Positions 26,160 to 34,036 are shown, counted from the stretch's first letter. The stretch: DNA of 64,000 nt from Bog-950 sp044225825 (GCA_044225825.1 JBGAIB010000005.1:310001-374000), one strand, 5' to 3'. Translations and numbers: made by a program. The notes: generated from the sequence alone by a model not told the origin.

Positions 26160-26845
26160 AGAGATTAGTGAATTGTTAATCAGTGATTTGTGAGATTTTC
26201 CGGCGTTTTAGGCCAAAATGCCCCTTTTTCAAATGCGGCGCAAAAATAGGAGAACGGCGTAAACTAACAAGGGCAAGGCTATATAATAGTCCACATTGGG
26301 TAAAATAGGCAGGGGAAAAGGGGCCAGGGGTGGCACAAACTGTCCCCTGTCATTCCGGTGCACGCCTCAAGCCCATCGCCACGGCGCGGCCAACCAACCA
26401 CCAATCCACCCACCACCAATCCACCAATCTACCAATCCACCAATCCACTAATCCACCGATCTACCAATCCACCAATCCACCAACTGGGGGTTGCCTTCGG
26501 CCGGGCTACTCCGGGCTCCGCTATCGCTCCGGTGCCGCTGTCTGTTTATCTTTAAAGTAGGCGGGCACTAAACCCTCCATATCCCTAACCCTGAGGACCA
26601 TTGGCCGAGGTCGCTAGAGAGGCGTTAGCATTGCTGAGACTTTTGTATTTCTCCCCTTCTTTGCCTAGCAGAGAGGGGGCAGGGGGTGAGTCAAAAAAAC
26701 ATCATTCCGCTTCTCGGCGCACTCAGGCAAACCCAGCTCATCATTGTGTAAGCCCTCCCTTTTTTAAGATGGAGCAGGATTAGACTTTGGAAGGCAGGGA
26801 CATGAGGGACCAGTGGGGTTGGGCAGTAATAGATAAGCAAGCAAT
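26160..26845. other. Gene-free intergenic tract with simple repeats
   Basis: No supportable gene lies between atpA and the small membrane protein. The tract holds an 8-bp tandem repeat (26391-26484), a GC-rich segment (about 26500-26545) and a degenerate repeat at 26704-26730 that recurs near 35411. Short frames here read only Pro/Thr/Asn-rich repeat peptides. Confidence 0.6.
26391..26484. repeat. Imperfect 8-bp tandem repeat (CCACCAAT)
   Basis: About eleven imperfect copies of an 8-nt unit CCACCAAT/CTACCAAT run head to tail. Such arrays change copy number by slippage. One frame would read Asn-Pro-Pro-x repeats, but no gene surrounds it. Confidence 0.85.
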
Positions 26846-26848
26846 ACG

Positions 26849-27040
26849 TTAATTAAAAATCCAATCATGAATATTTTTGACAATAATATATATCCCTAGT
26901 GCAATTGCTATCGTACCAAATATGTAACCCCTTGGATTAAAAAGGTTCAAATCCCGCTTTACCGGGTGAGTATATTGGAAATAAATTGAGAATATACCAC
27001 CTAAAATTAACAGTAAACTAAATAAAACACCCATCTCCAT
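26849..27040 (-). CDS. Small membrane protein, unknown
   Basis: A 63-residue protein with two hydrophobic helices (about 5-22 and 39-56) joined by a basic loop ('HPVKRDLNLFNPRG'). It lies at the left end of the array of small genes. Length and layout suit a membrane-embedded immunity protein, but no family is recognised. Confidence 0.5.
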   Translation of the reverse strand: MEMGVLFSLLLILGGIFSIYFQYTHPVKRDLNLFNPRGYIFGTIAIALGIYIIVKNIHDWIFN

Positions 27041-27106
27041 TTGTTTGAATCACTAATGCCATATCCAACGGCATCTTAAAAATCGAATGGCCACCGTCCA
27101 TCTTCA

Positions 27107-27577
27107 CTAACTATTATTTAACTTAAGATGATAATTACTAGAATACATTATTTTTAAAATTTTTATTATGAAATCTGATTGCTTTAAAATTAAGTTCGCT
27201 TTAGATTGATCAAAATAGGAGGTAATTTGCCGATAATCAAATTGCCCTTCTATTCCGATATCTTTGGCTAAGGCTATCAACGTAATTAATTTTTCATCAT
27301 TGAACGGATACGTTCCAACCTGAATTTCAATTACCTGATCATGCCATTTGTCAACAAACAATAAAACATACTGACCATCAGAAAAAATGGAAAAGTTAAG
27401 TCCAACGCAATGAGCCGGTGGTTTAGTAGAAGCAGTAATATCCATAAATCCCTTTTCGGCTAACGCAATCTTAATGGGACTAAATTGATTACCATTTTTC
27501 CTCCAAAAAAACATACTCTTTATTTTTGAAAAGCTGGTCCAATAGCGTATTGCACTTCCACATAAATCTATCTCCAA
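27107..27577 (-). CDS. Hypothetical protein, immunity-like
   Basis: A protein of up to 156 residues (or 135 from the second Met at 27514). It is soluble and acidic, with beta-rich stretches ('YVLLFVDKWHDQVIEIQVG') and a helical tail. I do not recognise it. It belongs to the array of small unrelated genes and has the size and solubility common for immunity proteins of contact-dependent toxins. That role is inference from context. Confidence 0.55.
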   Translation of the reverse strand: MEIDLCGSAIRYWTSFSKIKSMFFWRKNGNQFSPIKIALAEKGFMDITASTKPPAHCVGLNFSIFSDGQYVLLFVDKWHDQVIEIQVGTYPFNDEKLITLIALAKDIGIEGQFDYRQITSYFDQSKANLILKQSDFIIKILKIMYSSNYHLKLNNS

Positions 27578-27639
27578 TCAGTTCCATTGTCCAATTTAAA
27601 CAACTAGCTACAATTAAGCCCACTTACTGTTACATTGTG

Positions 27640-28053
27640 CTATTCATTATTACCAGACTCACCTATACTACTTAGCAATGTATCTGCTATGCTTACAATT
27701 TTGTCTATTTGGGGAATAAGTTCTAGCTGATAGGCCCTTTTCTGCGGGTATATATTAAGATTCAGCATTTCTTCTGCCGTACGGAAGGAATAAAACGGCA
27801 TCTTCATGTAGATATAATCAATCAGGTTTAAAAAATGATTGTTGAATTGCCTTTTTTCCAAAAAAGGATAATCCTCTATAACCCGTTTAAGTTCAGGATT
27901 AGATATCCTTATTGTTTGCAAAGCACCATAAACTGAATTGCTAAGGTCAATAAATTGATATATGTAATCATAAAAATGCCCTTCTCTAATCTGCGTTGCC
28001 AAATCCTTTAAAGAAAACAATGTCCATTTTAAATGTACTAACTCCTTATTCAT
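27640..28053 (-). CDS. Hypothetical helical protein, immunity-like
   Basis: A 137-residue soluble, helix-rich protein with many aromatic residues ('GHFYDYIYQFIDLSNSVYG', 'FNNHFLNLIDYIYMKMPFY'). It has no signal peptide or membrane segment and no recognised family. It is 62 bp upstream of the 27577 gene on the same strand, so the pair may be co-transcribed. Confidence 0.6.
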   Translation of the reverse strand: MNKELVHLKWTLFSLKDLATQIREGHFYDYIYQFIDLSNSVYGALQTIRISNPELKRVIEDYPFLEKRQFNNHFLNLIDYIYMKMPFYSFRTAEEMLNLNIYPQKRAYQLELIPQIDKIVSIADTLLSSIGESGNNE

Positions 28054-28200
28054 ACCTCCGGTATTGGTTGTTAACTACAATAGGATTATTAGACTAAAGA
28101 TGCTGAAACATAACAAAAGCAGGATAAAATAAATGGAAAGAAAGACAATTTTATTATTTTAAATTAAAGAAATAAGCTTCGCTCCTAACTGAATTACCGC

Positions 28201-28572
28201 ATGAACTCGCGCTTAAGAAACCTCACTTTGCTTACCATACTAATTTATTCGGTTTTGCTGGTATACGGTTGCTTCCTTCTCGAGGAGTTTTTTAGAGGGC
28301 TTGTGTACAGGGGGCAAATTCAACAAAACGTTTTTGCGAAATTGATCATAACCAAAGTAGTTTGTCCACTGCTAGGAAGCATCAGCTTGATTTTTGGAAC
28401 AGCTCTACTTATCGGGGAGAAAAAATATGGTAAAAATCTCACTACACTTTCGCTTGCTTATTTATCAATATTTTGGATGTTTCAATTAAGTGGTAATCCC
28501 GCTTATTGGCTAAATGTTTTGATAGGTGGCATAGCATTGCTTTTTCTTTATATTATTTTTAAATACTTTTAA
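28201..28572 (+). CDS. Putative membrane protein, four helices
   Basis: A 123-residue protein with four hydrophobic segments (about 9-27, 47-67, 80-97 and 103-121). It is divergent from the helical protein gene at 28053 with about 150 bp between. A palindromic repeat fragment follows at 28638. No family is recognised; small polytopic proteins are a known immunity class against pore-forming toxins (established for that class in general, inferred here). Confidence 0.55.
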   Translation: MNSRLRNLTLLTILIYSVLLVYGCFLLEEFFRGLVYRGQIQQNVFAKLIITKVVCPLLGSISLIFGTALLIGEKKYGKNLTTLSLAYLSIFWMFQLSGNPAYWLNVLIGGIALLFLYIIFKYF

Positions 28573-28637
28573 TATCCTTTCTTAAAACTCATTGTACTCG
28601 GATATTGCAGGATACTGGGAGGATTGATGAATTGAAT

Positions 28638-28660
28638 GGCATTACGAATGCCAAAGCAGG
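28638..28660 (+). repeat. Junction-repeat fragment (copy A)
   Basis: The palindrome GGCATT-ACG-AATGCC (28638-28652) followed by AAAGCAGG. It matches the hairpin end of the repeat family found in the small-gene array. The longer second half is missing here. Confidence 0.55.
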
Positions 28661-28710
28661 ATAAGAAACGCGAGACCGCTTAAACCAAATAGAAAGCGCA
28701 TACCATCCAC

Positions 28711-29145
28711 ATGTACAAATTAGCAAGGACTTTCACCGGCGTTACATTCATTATCTTATGCTGTGTATTTTATAGCTGTAGTCAGAGTCGGATAATGTAC
28801 AAACAGCAATTGACTAAAACTGAAAAATTTATCGAGTGTCTAAACTCCGAGAATTATTCTGAGGCGAAAGCGATGATTGTTGGTAGATTTAATGATTCAG
28901 TATCTACCGATTTGGAGTTAAAGGAAGGAAGAAGAATGATTAAAAAATTCGGAATTCCTGCAAGGGGCACATCTATTATTAAGGAAGAATATATTGCAGA
29001 TCGGGTTCAGATAACTGTAACATATCCTTTTCCTACAGGGAAAGACTTAGGGAATCCATATTCTAGACTATGGTTTGAGTTTACCTTTCTAAAGGACTTA
29101 TACAATAACGATATATTGCACTTTTATATTGGTAAGCGCTATTAG
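28711..29145 (+). CDS. Putative lipoprotein, immunity-like
   Basis: A 144-residue protein with a lipoprotein signal ('TFIILCCVFYSC', Cys23). The mature part begins with a helix ('TEKFIECLNSENYSEAKAMIVGRF') and continues with beta strands, a layout like NTF2/DUF3887-type periplasmic proteins (weak inference). Repeat fragments flank it on both sides. Confidence 0.6.
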   Translation: MYKLARTFTGVTFIILCCVFYSCSQSRIMYKQQLTKTEKFIECLNSENYSEAKAMIVGRFNDSVSTDLELKEGRRMIKKFGIPARGTSIIKEEYIADRVQITVTYPFPTGKDLGNPYSRLWFEFTFLKDLYNNDILHFYIGKRY

Positions 29146-29165
29146 TTACTGCTCATTACATGCTA

Positions 29166-29200
29166 GACAGCTTGGCTCAAGGCTTGGTTTTAGACGAGGA
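29166..29200 (+). repeat. Junction-repeat fragment (copy J)
   Basis: GCTTGGCTCAAGGCTTGG then TTTTAGACGAGGA, the inner part of the repeat's second hairpin. It overlaps the 3' end of the minus-strand membrane protein gene, supplying its last codons (Ser-Ser-Ser-Lys-Thr-Lys-Pro). Confidence 0.55.
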
Positions 29201-29503
29201 TTTTTTCAGAGACCATAAAAACTGAAAAACAACAGCAAGCATCAGATAAATGAATTCGTTTTTTATTGCCGCCTTGATATCCCAATTAAAGTGCAAAAAC
29301 TCATGTCCTCGAATATGGAAGGACTCATAAATAGTATAAGGGAATCCAATTTTCGTTCCGTAAAAGTCCGAATAAATTAAGTATGAGATTACATAAGCGA
29401 CTGCAGATACAACCATCCATAAAACTACTATTGCGATAGGTCTTCTTAACCTATTTTGATCCAGATACTGGATTACAGTTTTCAGCCCTTGTAACATTAC
29501 CAT
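29177..29503 (-). CDS. Small membrane protein, immunity-like
   Basis: A 108-residue protein with two clear membrane segments (about 21-42 and 83-100) separated by an aromatic-rich loop ('YGTKIGFPYTIYESFHIRGHEFLHF'). It is unrecognised. Its 3' end runs into repeat copy J, and copy B begins 33 bp upstream of its start codon. Confidence 0.5.
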   Translation of the reverse strand: MVMLQGLKTVIQYLDQNRLRRPIAIVVLWMVVSAVAYVISYLIYSDFYGTKIGFPYTIYESFHIRGHEFLHFNWDIKAAIKNEFIYLMLAVVFQFLWSLKKSSSKTKP

Positions 29504-29536
29504 AAACTTCGTTTGAAGGATTGCGTATTGATGAAT

Positions 29537-29610
29537 GGCTTTGCAAACGCCAAACCAGCAATATCGTCGTCGGCCTAGCTCAAAGCTGCGCCAGTGAAAT
29601 GCGAGTGGGG
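29537..29610 (+). repeat. Junction repeat (copy B)
   Basis: A hairpin GGC-TTTGCAAAC-GCC, then ATATCGTCGTCGGCCTAGCTCAAAGC and a degenerate GTGGGG end. One frame reads 'SNIVVGLAQSCAS', very close to 'SNILVGLAQGWAS' of copy E. It lies just upstream of the start codon of the 29503 gene on the opposite strand. Confidence 0.65.
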
Positions 29611-29645
29611 AAAATAGAATCCATAAAGCATTATGAGCTTCGCAA

Positions 29646-30398
29646 TCATTGCTCTATCGCCGAAAGTGGTGTGAAACCATTTGTCATTGTTTTAAAAATT
29701 TGCCTATAAAATTCCACAGCTGCATATGAACAACCGCAACCTAATTGATATACTCCATTCTTCGTCTTAATCACCTTCATTGCGTAGAACAAGGTATCAG
29801 CCGCTCGCATCTCGCTATAACTAAATGTATTATCTGGGACTCTGGTATATTCAATTATAGAGGAGTCATCTCTTAGCTCTTTTTGATAATAATCATCTAC
29901 CAAATCCTTTAAATTGTCCTTTTTCCCTGCCGTCAACTTATAAATTACAAACCAAGGATGAACATTTCTATCTGAAAACGGAGATACCGACGATAAAATA
30001 TTTTTAGAAATAAGGGAATCCCTAAGCTGCCATCCTACCGGATCCAAATAAGCAAAATCCAATAACGGAGCTTTTCCAATTTTAAAACAGAATCTTTTAT
30101 TCAGCTTGCCTATAATTTCACCATTTGAATAAAAGACCTGCGTAACTTTAGGATCATTCGCGGCCGTATCCCATAATCCATCACGATACCCAAATTGATA
30201 AGTTCCAATGCTATAAACTGGTCCATGCTTAATATAATCTATAAAAATCCCATGCCTTTGCCCCTTGTATATATATTCTTCGATGTGCCTGTTATCGTCT
30301 TTTACAACCTCATTAAAGCCATCCATCAATTTAGCTTCCTTGTGGCAATTACAAGCAGACAACATAAAAGCAAACAATAAAAATCCGATTCGTTTCAT
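29646..30398 (-). CDS. MORN/YwqK-type lipoprotein, probable antitoxin-like
   Basis: A 250-residue lipoprotein (signal 'IGFLLFAFMLSAC', Cys16) with MORN-like repeats: 'EYIYKGQRHGIFIDYIKHG', 'IGTYQFGYRDGLWDT', 'VTQVFYSNGEIIGKLN'. This is the pattern of the YwqK family, named for the Bacillus protein that neutralises the polymorphic toxin YwqJ. The C-terminal 100 residues are not MORN repeats. As a lipoprotein it would act at the envelope. An immunity role is inferred from family and context. Confidence 0.65.
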   Translation of the reverse strand: MKRIGFLLFAFMLSACNCHKEAKLMDGFNEVVKDDNRHIEEYIYKGQRHGIFIDYIKHGPVYSIGTYQFGYRDGLWDTAANDPKVTQVFYSNGEIIGKLNKRFCFKIGKAPLLDFAYLDPVGWQLRDSLISKNILSSVSPFSDRNVHPWFVIYKLTAGKKDNLKDLVDDYYQKELRDDSSIIEYTRVPDNTFSYSEMRAADTLFYAMKVIKTKNGVYQLGCGCSYAAVEFYRQIFKTMTNGFTPLSAIEQ

Positions 30399-30517
30399 TA
30401 TTATTTTTTGTAATCAACATCCTTTGATTTCCAACTCGTTTTCGACAGTAGCTCGGCCCATACTAGGGGAAAAGCATAACCAGTCAATAAGGACATAATT
30501 CACCTCAGTGAATACCC

Positions 30518-30832
30518 CTAAATCAGCATCTCCTTAACTAATTTCTTTCGTTTTTGAAGTAATAACTCCGGCTCCTGATCAGTGCTTGCCGTATTCAATA
30601 TGCCCAGATCGATTTGAGCTATCCTGTATTCGCGACTATTCCGGTATGCATCCATATCCAACTGACCGCTCCAAGGCATTGCAGTTGCATGTTCTACCAA
30701 ATTTTCCAGGTTTCCCAACACCACATTTATATATGGATTTGACTCCCAACTTTCCTCACATGCTTCGTAAAATACCTCCAAAGTAGGTGGGTCTTCTAAA
30801 ATCATTTCTATAAATTCAGTTATTATAGTCAT
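30518..30832 (-). CDS. Small acidic hypothetical protein, immunity-like
   Basis: A 104-residue, strongly acidic, mostly helical protein ('MTIITEFIEMILEDPPTLEVFYEACEESWES'). It has no signal peptide. Acidic soluble proteins of about 100 residues are typical inhibitors of basic nuclease toxins (general knowledge); the particular family is not recognised. Repeat copy C lies about 80 bp upstream. Confidence 0.55.
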   Translation of the reverse strand: MTIITEFIEMILEDPPTLEVFYEACEESWESNPYINVVLGNLENLVEHATAMPWSGQLDMDAYRNSREYRIAQIDLGILNTASTDQEPELLLQKRKKLVKEMLI

Positions 30833-30910
30833 ATCTCAATACAATCCCTTGTCAACTAGTGCGAGGAGTAGGTTTTACACAAAATTATTAAATATGTTGT
30901 ATCATGCTGA

Positions 30911-30976
30911 TGCATTTCAAATGCCAAACCAGTAATATCCTCATCCGCCGAGCTTAATGCTTGGCTTCAGACGAGC
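30911..30976 (+). repeat. Junction repeat (copy C)
   Basis: The palindrome GCATTT-C-AAATGC (30912-30924), then CCAAACCAGTAATATCC, CGCCGAGCTTAATGCTTGG and CTTCAGACGAG. It lies 58 bp before the start of the plus-strand gene at 31034. Confidence 0.65.
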
Positions 30977-31033
30977 GATATAATAAGAAGCGTAAAAAGC
31001 ACCATTAAAAATTAATGAAAAGCATAATTAAGG

Positions 31034-31339
31034 ATGACAATAGAAAAAAATAAAAACAATGTATTGGAACTGCTTGTAAATGAAGGTTGCAGACTTGATG
31101 AGTTTTATTCGTTTTCTGATTATTTATCTAGTAGGCTATCAATACAATATGATAAAAAAATAGATGGGTTTGACACCATTTATTGGCATTTTAATTACCA
31201 GGGAAACGATCTGACCTTATCATATAATATATACCTGGGCATTTCCATTTATCATCGAAAAGGGAAAGAAGCTTTGTCTTCCGAAAATGCTATTCTCTAT
31301 TCCATTAAGAACATTCTTGAATCTCAACAATCTAAGTAA
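31034..31339 (+). CDS. Small hypothetical protein, immunity-like
   Basis: A 101-residue soluble protein with mixed helix and strand ('FDTIYWHFNYQGNDLTLSYNIYLGISIYH'). The alternating aromatic and polar strands suggest a compact beta sheet, as in many Imm-type proteins. It directly follows repeat copy C in the same orientation, the expected place for an immunity gene after a lost toxin tip. Not recognised. Confidence 0.6.
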   Translation: MTIEKNKNNVLELLVNEGCRLDEFYSFSDYLSSRLSIQYDKKIDGFDTIYWHFNYQGNDLTLSYNIYLGISIYHRKGKEALSSENAILYSIKNILESQQSK

Positions 31340-31424
31340 TCACCAACTTGTCATCCTTTTGACTTGTACTGTAATTAATTAAGAATACTTACATAGTTCA
31401 GCACGCAGTTAGGCCAGTTTAAAT

Positions 31425-31493
31425 GATATTGCAAATGCCAAATCAGTTACATCCTAGTCGGCTTAACTGAAGGCTTGGCTTGAGACGAGAAGG
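31425..31493 (+). repeat. Junction repeat (copy D)
   Basis: GATATTGCAAATGCCAAATC, then ACATCCTAGTCGGCTTAACTG and AGGCTTGGCTTGAGACGAG. The outer stem of hairpin 2 carries one mismatch (CTAGTC against GACGAG). It lies between the 31034 gene and the 3' end of the 31961 gene. Confidence 0.65.
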
Positions 31494-31541
31494 AGTTGGA
31501 GACGATGTTGTAATTGGTCTAAGCGTTTGGGATAGTCATTT

Positions 31542-31961
31542 TTATTTAAATAAACCAATCGGAGGGGGGGGGGAGTCATGAACTGTTTTATAGTATGCAT
31601 AACCCTCATCATAGGTTTCTGCATTTTCTGAATTTTCATAAAAACACCCAAACTTAATCAATAAACTATCATCCGTATATTCGATGAAGTAACATGGTGT
31701 GCGGGTCATGAGAGCCTTCAACGGAAAATTAAAAGGCCTTCTTACGCCATTTTTTTCAAGAAACTCGTAATGAGCTATCAATGAATCTTGATAACTAAGA
31801 TCAGTAATTACTAAAACTGGATTGGGAACGCGGCTATATGTTTCGTAAATGTATATTGGTTTCATTTTTTTAATGTGCTTAAGTTTAAGGCTGTAATACA
31901 TATAAACAATTATTGCACATAATAAAACGAAACCTAACAATATCTTCATTTTATTTCTCAT
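31542..31961 (-). CDS. Membrane-anchored hypothetical protein with a poly-C end
   Basis: A 139-residue protein with one N-terminal membrane anchor (about 5-25) and an extracytoplasmic beta-rich part. It is not recognised. A run of ten G (31564-31573; ten C in the coding strand) makes the Pro-rich end 'DSPPPPIGLFK'. A one-base slip would switch the last residues to a frame about 23 residues longer. The end of the protein may therefore be phase-variable, or may have been changed by recombination with repeat copy D. Confidence 0.6.
   Translation of the reverse strand: MRNKMKILLGFVLLCAIIVYMYYSLKLKHIKKMKPIYIYETYSRVPNPVLVITDLSYQDSLIAHYEFLEKNGVRRPFNFPLKALMTRTPCYFIEYTDDSLLIKFGCFYENSENAETYDEGYAYYKTVHDSPPPPIGLFK
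31564..31573. repeat. Homopolymer G10 inside a coding end
   Basis: Ten consecutive G residues, near the 3' end of a minus-strand gene. Runs of this length slip readily in replication. Confidence 0.9.
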
Positions 31962-32045
31962 TATTTTCTAAAATTGAAGCTTCATTTAAATAAGAATCGG
32001 AAACCCAAACATTGTCTGAAGTTTCTTTGCAATTAATATATTTTA

Positions 32046-32112
32046 CCCCGGCTGGCGCACGCGTATCGCATGTGCTCTCAAACCCCAACATTAAATTTTT
32101 AAACCCTAAACC
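32046..32112 (+). repeat. 67-bp dispersed repeat, copy 1
   Basis: CCCCGGCTGGCGCACGCGT followed by CGC-TGTGCTCT-AAACCCC and ATTAAATTTTTAAACCCTAAA. It matches 35560-35626 at about 62 of 67 positions in the same orientation, including a central AAATTT-rich palindrome. Confidence 0.85.
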
Positions 32113-32160
32113 TCCTCGTCACCCAACCTTTGGCCAGGCTACAGACAAGGACGAGTTGGG
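32111..32160 (+). repeat. Junction repeat fragment (copy I)
   Basis: CCTCCTCGTC, CTTTGGCCAGGCTACAGAC and AAGGACGAGTTGGG: a diverged second hairpin of the repeat, fused directly to the end of the 67-bp repeat. Confidence 0.5.
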
Positions 32161-32206
32161 ATAATTCCTCTATCCTAAACAAGTTCCGTAGAGATAACCA
32201 ATAATC

Positions 32207-32536
32207 CTACACGGCTCTTTTGATTCTCGATACTACGTTTTCTCCGGTCAAAACGGGGTTCGCAACATCATGAATGATTTCCTTGGTATCCTCTGTGTCG
32301 AAATTAATATCCTCCCTGTTTTCGATAAAGTTCGCCCAATCCTCAATATCACTTTCAGATATTTGGCCTATTTCAAACATAGAAATCGCTCTCTTCAAAT
32401 CTTCTATAGTAACTGTGTAAAGAATTTCATCAGTGTCCCATCTCAACGCTGATGTTTTTTCTTTAATATTAAGCTTAAAATTTGGACCAATAGTCAATGT
32501 ATTCCTAAGTAATTCGTTTTTTTCAGTTAATGTCAT
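32207..32536 (-). CDS. Probable immunity protein paired with the adjacent toxin tip
   Basis: A 109-residue soluble acidic protein. The segment 'RAISMFEIGQISESDIEDWANFIENREDINFD' (helix-turn-helix-like, with the W-A-N-x-I-E-x-R-E-D pattern) recalls small immunity proteins seen beside polymorphic toxins; this is memory, not a search. Its start is 8 bp after the stop of the toxin-tip frame on the same strand, the arrangement expected for a toxin-immunity pair. It is the best-supported immunity candidate in the array. Confidence 0.68.
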   Translation of the reverse strand: MTLTEKNELLRNTLTIGPNFKLNIKEKTSALRWDTDEILYTVTIEDLKRAISMFEIGQISESDIEDWANFIENREDINFDTEDTKEIIHDVANPVLTGENVVSRIKRAV

Positions 32537-32544
32537 AGTTACAG

Positions 32545-32745
32545 TTATGGCTTGAAAATAGTTCCTGCCCCCATTTTGTCCTTAATACTCACAATTTTGC
32601 CTGCCGGATCATAAGTGGTTTTTAAATATTTGTAAGTTTGCCCAGCCGCATCCAACGTTTTCCCCCACTCGTCCTCGCCTGAAGCCCAGCCTTGAGCAAG
32701 GCCGACGAGGATGTTGCTGACATTTGCAATGTTCCTCTTTGGCAT
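32545..32745 (-). pseudogene. Orphan toxin-tip fragment containing junction repeat E
   Basis: A 66-codon frame. Its first half is the junction repeat read in frame ('NIANVSNILVGLAQGWASGEDEWGK'). Its second half ('TLDAAGQTYKYLKTTYDPAGKIVSIKDK') reads like a real protein end with Rhs-like phrasing. It lacks a signal or any full domain, so it is most likely a displaced C-terminal tip of a larger polymorphic toxin, too short to be an intact toxin. It stops 8 bp before the immunity-like gene. Confidence 0.5.
32662..32734 (-). repeat. Junction repeat (copy E)
   Basis: The best-preserved copy. On the minus strand it starts with the hairpin GAACATTGCAAATGTC, then CAACATCCTCGTCGGCC, TTGCTCAAGGC and GAGGACGAGTGGGGG. 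It is the only copy that is in frame with a plausible downstream protein. Confidence 0.75.
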
Positions 32746-32778
32746 AATCCAAAGCTAAAAGCGGACTGGTTTGGGAAA

Positions 32779-33519
32779 CTAATGGGCCATTTTTACATTA
32801 AATTCGGTTATCAATGTATCACTCAGAAGGAGATCGTGGTTCAAATCATAAAGTCTTCCGATTGCCATTTGAGTGTAAAGTCCGTCATGAGCAAAAAGCC
32901 TCTGTAATGACACCATATTAGATATAGGAACTAACTCTCTTTTTTCGATAAGTTGGCTACCACTATCGAATAGCATCAGTAATAGTTCTGTTTTGCTATT
33001 GGGAGGATTTGCCGTGGTGATATGGACCCTAACCGTGTTGTTGGCATAGATGGAGTCAAAATCAGTTTCACTCCATACTTGACCAACTATTACCCCTTCT
33101 CGGCTGGATATTTCTCCGTTCTTAGAATATTTTTCTATATATCTGCAATGTCCATCGAAGTCATAATAGCTATACTTTTCTATATTTCCATTATCGAAGT
33201 AGCGAATAAAATCACCAAATGGTTCATCATCTACCCATCTTCCAACTTTTTTGACTTCGCCGTTTGGATAGAAGCTGGAATCCAATCCGAATTGCAGACC
33301 ATTTTTAAACTCAAGTTTCCTCTCCAAGCGGCCATCCGGATAGAAGTAATAAGACCAACCATTTTTAACCCTTTGACTTTCTTGCAAAACACTTTCAATT
33401 TTTCCATCATTGCAGATCGTATCATAAGCTACGGCCTCCTCTCCAATCTTCGTTTTTCGGGAATCACAACCAGTTACAAGTATATACAGTGCAACTATTC
33501 TTAATATTCGAATTTTCAT
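32779..33519 (-). CDS. MORN/YwqK-type lipoprotein, probable antitoxin-like
   Basis: A 246-residue lipoprotein (signal 'MKIRILRIVALYILVTGC'). Its N-terminal half has at least five MORN-like units: 'NGWSYYFYPDGRLERKLEF', 'NGLQFGLDSSFYPNGEVKKVG', 'FGDFIRYFDNGNIEKYSYYD', 'GHCRYIEKYSKNGEISS'. This is the second YwqK-type protein in the array, with the same lipoprotein plus MORN plus unrelated tail layout as the 30398 gene but a different sequence. The start could be up to 12 codons earlier. Repeat copy F lies 31 bp upstream. Confidence 0.68.
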   Translation of the reverse strand: MKIRILRIVALYILVTGCDSRKTKIGEEAVAYDTICNDGKIESVLQESQRVKNGWSYYFYPDGRLERKLEFKNGLQFGLDSSFYPNGEVKKVGRWVDDEPFGDFIRYFDNGNIEKYSYYDFDGHCRYIEKYSKNGEISSREGVIVGQVWSETDFDSIYANNTVRVHITTANPPNSKTELLLMLFDSGSQLIEKRELVPISNMVSLQRLFAHDGLYTQMAIGRLYDLNHDLLLSDTLITEFNVKMAH

Positions 33520-33550
33520 CTTTAGGTGATTCATCTTGGCTTTGTAAATT

Positions 33551-33617
33551 CCCACTCGTCCTCATCTGATGCCAAGCCTTAAGCTAATCCGGCGACGATG
33601 CCGGGAGGGATGAGTGG
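33551..33617 (-). repeat. Junction repeat (copy F)
   Basis: On the minus strand: CCGGCATCGTCGCCGGATTAG, CTTAAGGCTTGGC and CAGATGAGGACGAGTGGGAA. The first hairpin is replaced by another GC palindrome. It ends just before the YwqK-like gene, overlapping possible upstream starts. Confidence 0.65.
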
Positions 33618-33633
33618 CTGACTTATTTTATGT

Positions 33634-33912
33634 TCATAAAAAGACTATGATTACGAATTTTATTAACAATAAAACAATGAATAACGTGAAGAAAAAAATG
33701 AAGGCCATTTGGAGTTTTTTTGCTACGATAATTTCTTCTATTTCTTCGTTACATTTTGCCTGATTCAACGCTGCTTTAATTTTACGTAAGGACGGCCGCC
33801 CAGCATCCTTTGTCAATCCGGAAAAAAATAATTTGCCGTATTGAATACCAGAAAGAATCGAAAAAAGCGTTCCCACTATCAAGACACCCATAATTGCATA
33901 ATCAATGTACAT
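33634..33912 (-). CDS. Small two-helix membrane protein
   Basis: A 92-residue protein with an N-terminal hydrophobic segment (about 5-24) and a very hydrophobic C-terminal helix (about 70-91, Phe/Ile/Leu-rich) flanking a charged middle. It is unrecognised. It lies between repeat copies G and F on the same strand, as one cassette of the array. Confidence 0.55.
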   Translation of the reverse strand: MYIDYAIMGVLIVGTLFSILSGIQYGKLFFSGLTKDAGRPSLRKIKAALNQAKCNEEIEEIIVAKKLQMAFIFFFTLFIVLLLIKFVIIVFL

Positions 33913-34036
33913 AATTAATCTTTGAGCTGAGTATTAGTATTTAGGATTATTCTGAGTGTAGGGCTTATCTTTTGATTTGGATCTCTTATTCGTATTTTCA
34001 TTCTGTTCCTAACATTTAATAGTGTTAGTTGTTCCT

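Noticed and set aside
26391..26484. CRISPR array
   Set aside because: The repeats are an 8-bp tandem unit without spacers, and no cas gene is present in the window.
26330..26783. Small plus-strand genes upstream of atpA
   Set aside because: Products are low-complexity peptides from tandem repeats and GC-rich repeat DNA, without starts in context.
29521..29709. A 62-codon plus-strand gene over repeat copy B
   Set aside because: It needs a TTG start, covers the repeat and then reads antisense into the end of the YwqK-like gene; it is better described as a repeat fragment.
31463..31651. A separate 62-codon gene on the minus strand
   Set aside because: It overlaps the end of the 31542-31961 gene in another frame; it is only of interest as the alternative end after slippage at the G10 tract.
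33022..33504. A 160-codon plus-strand frame inside the YwqK-like lipoprotein gene
   Set aside because: It is antisense to a gene with a clear signal peptide and MORN repeats; its aromatic and Ile-rich product is a shadow.
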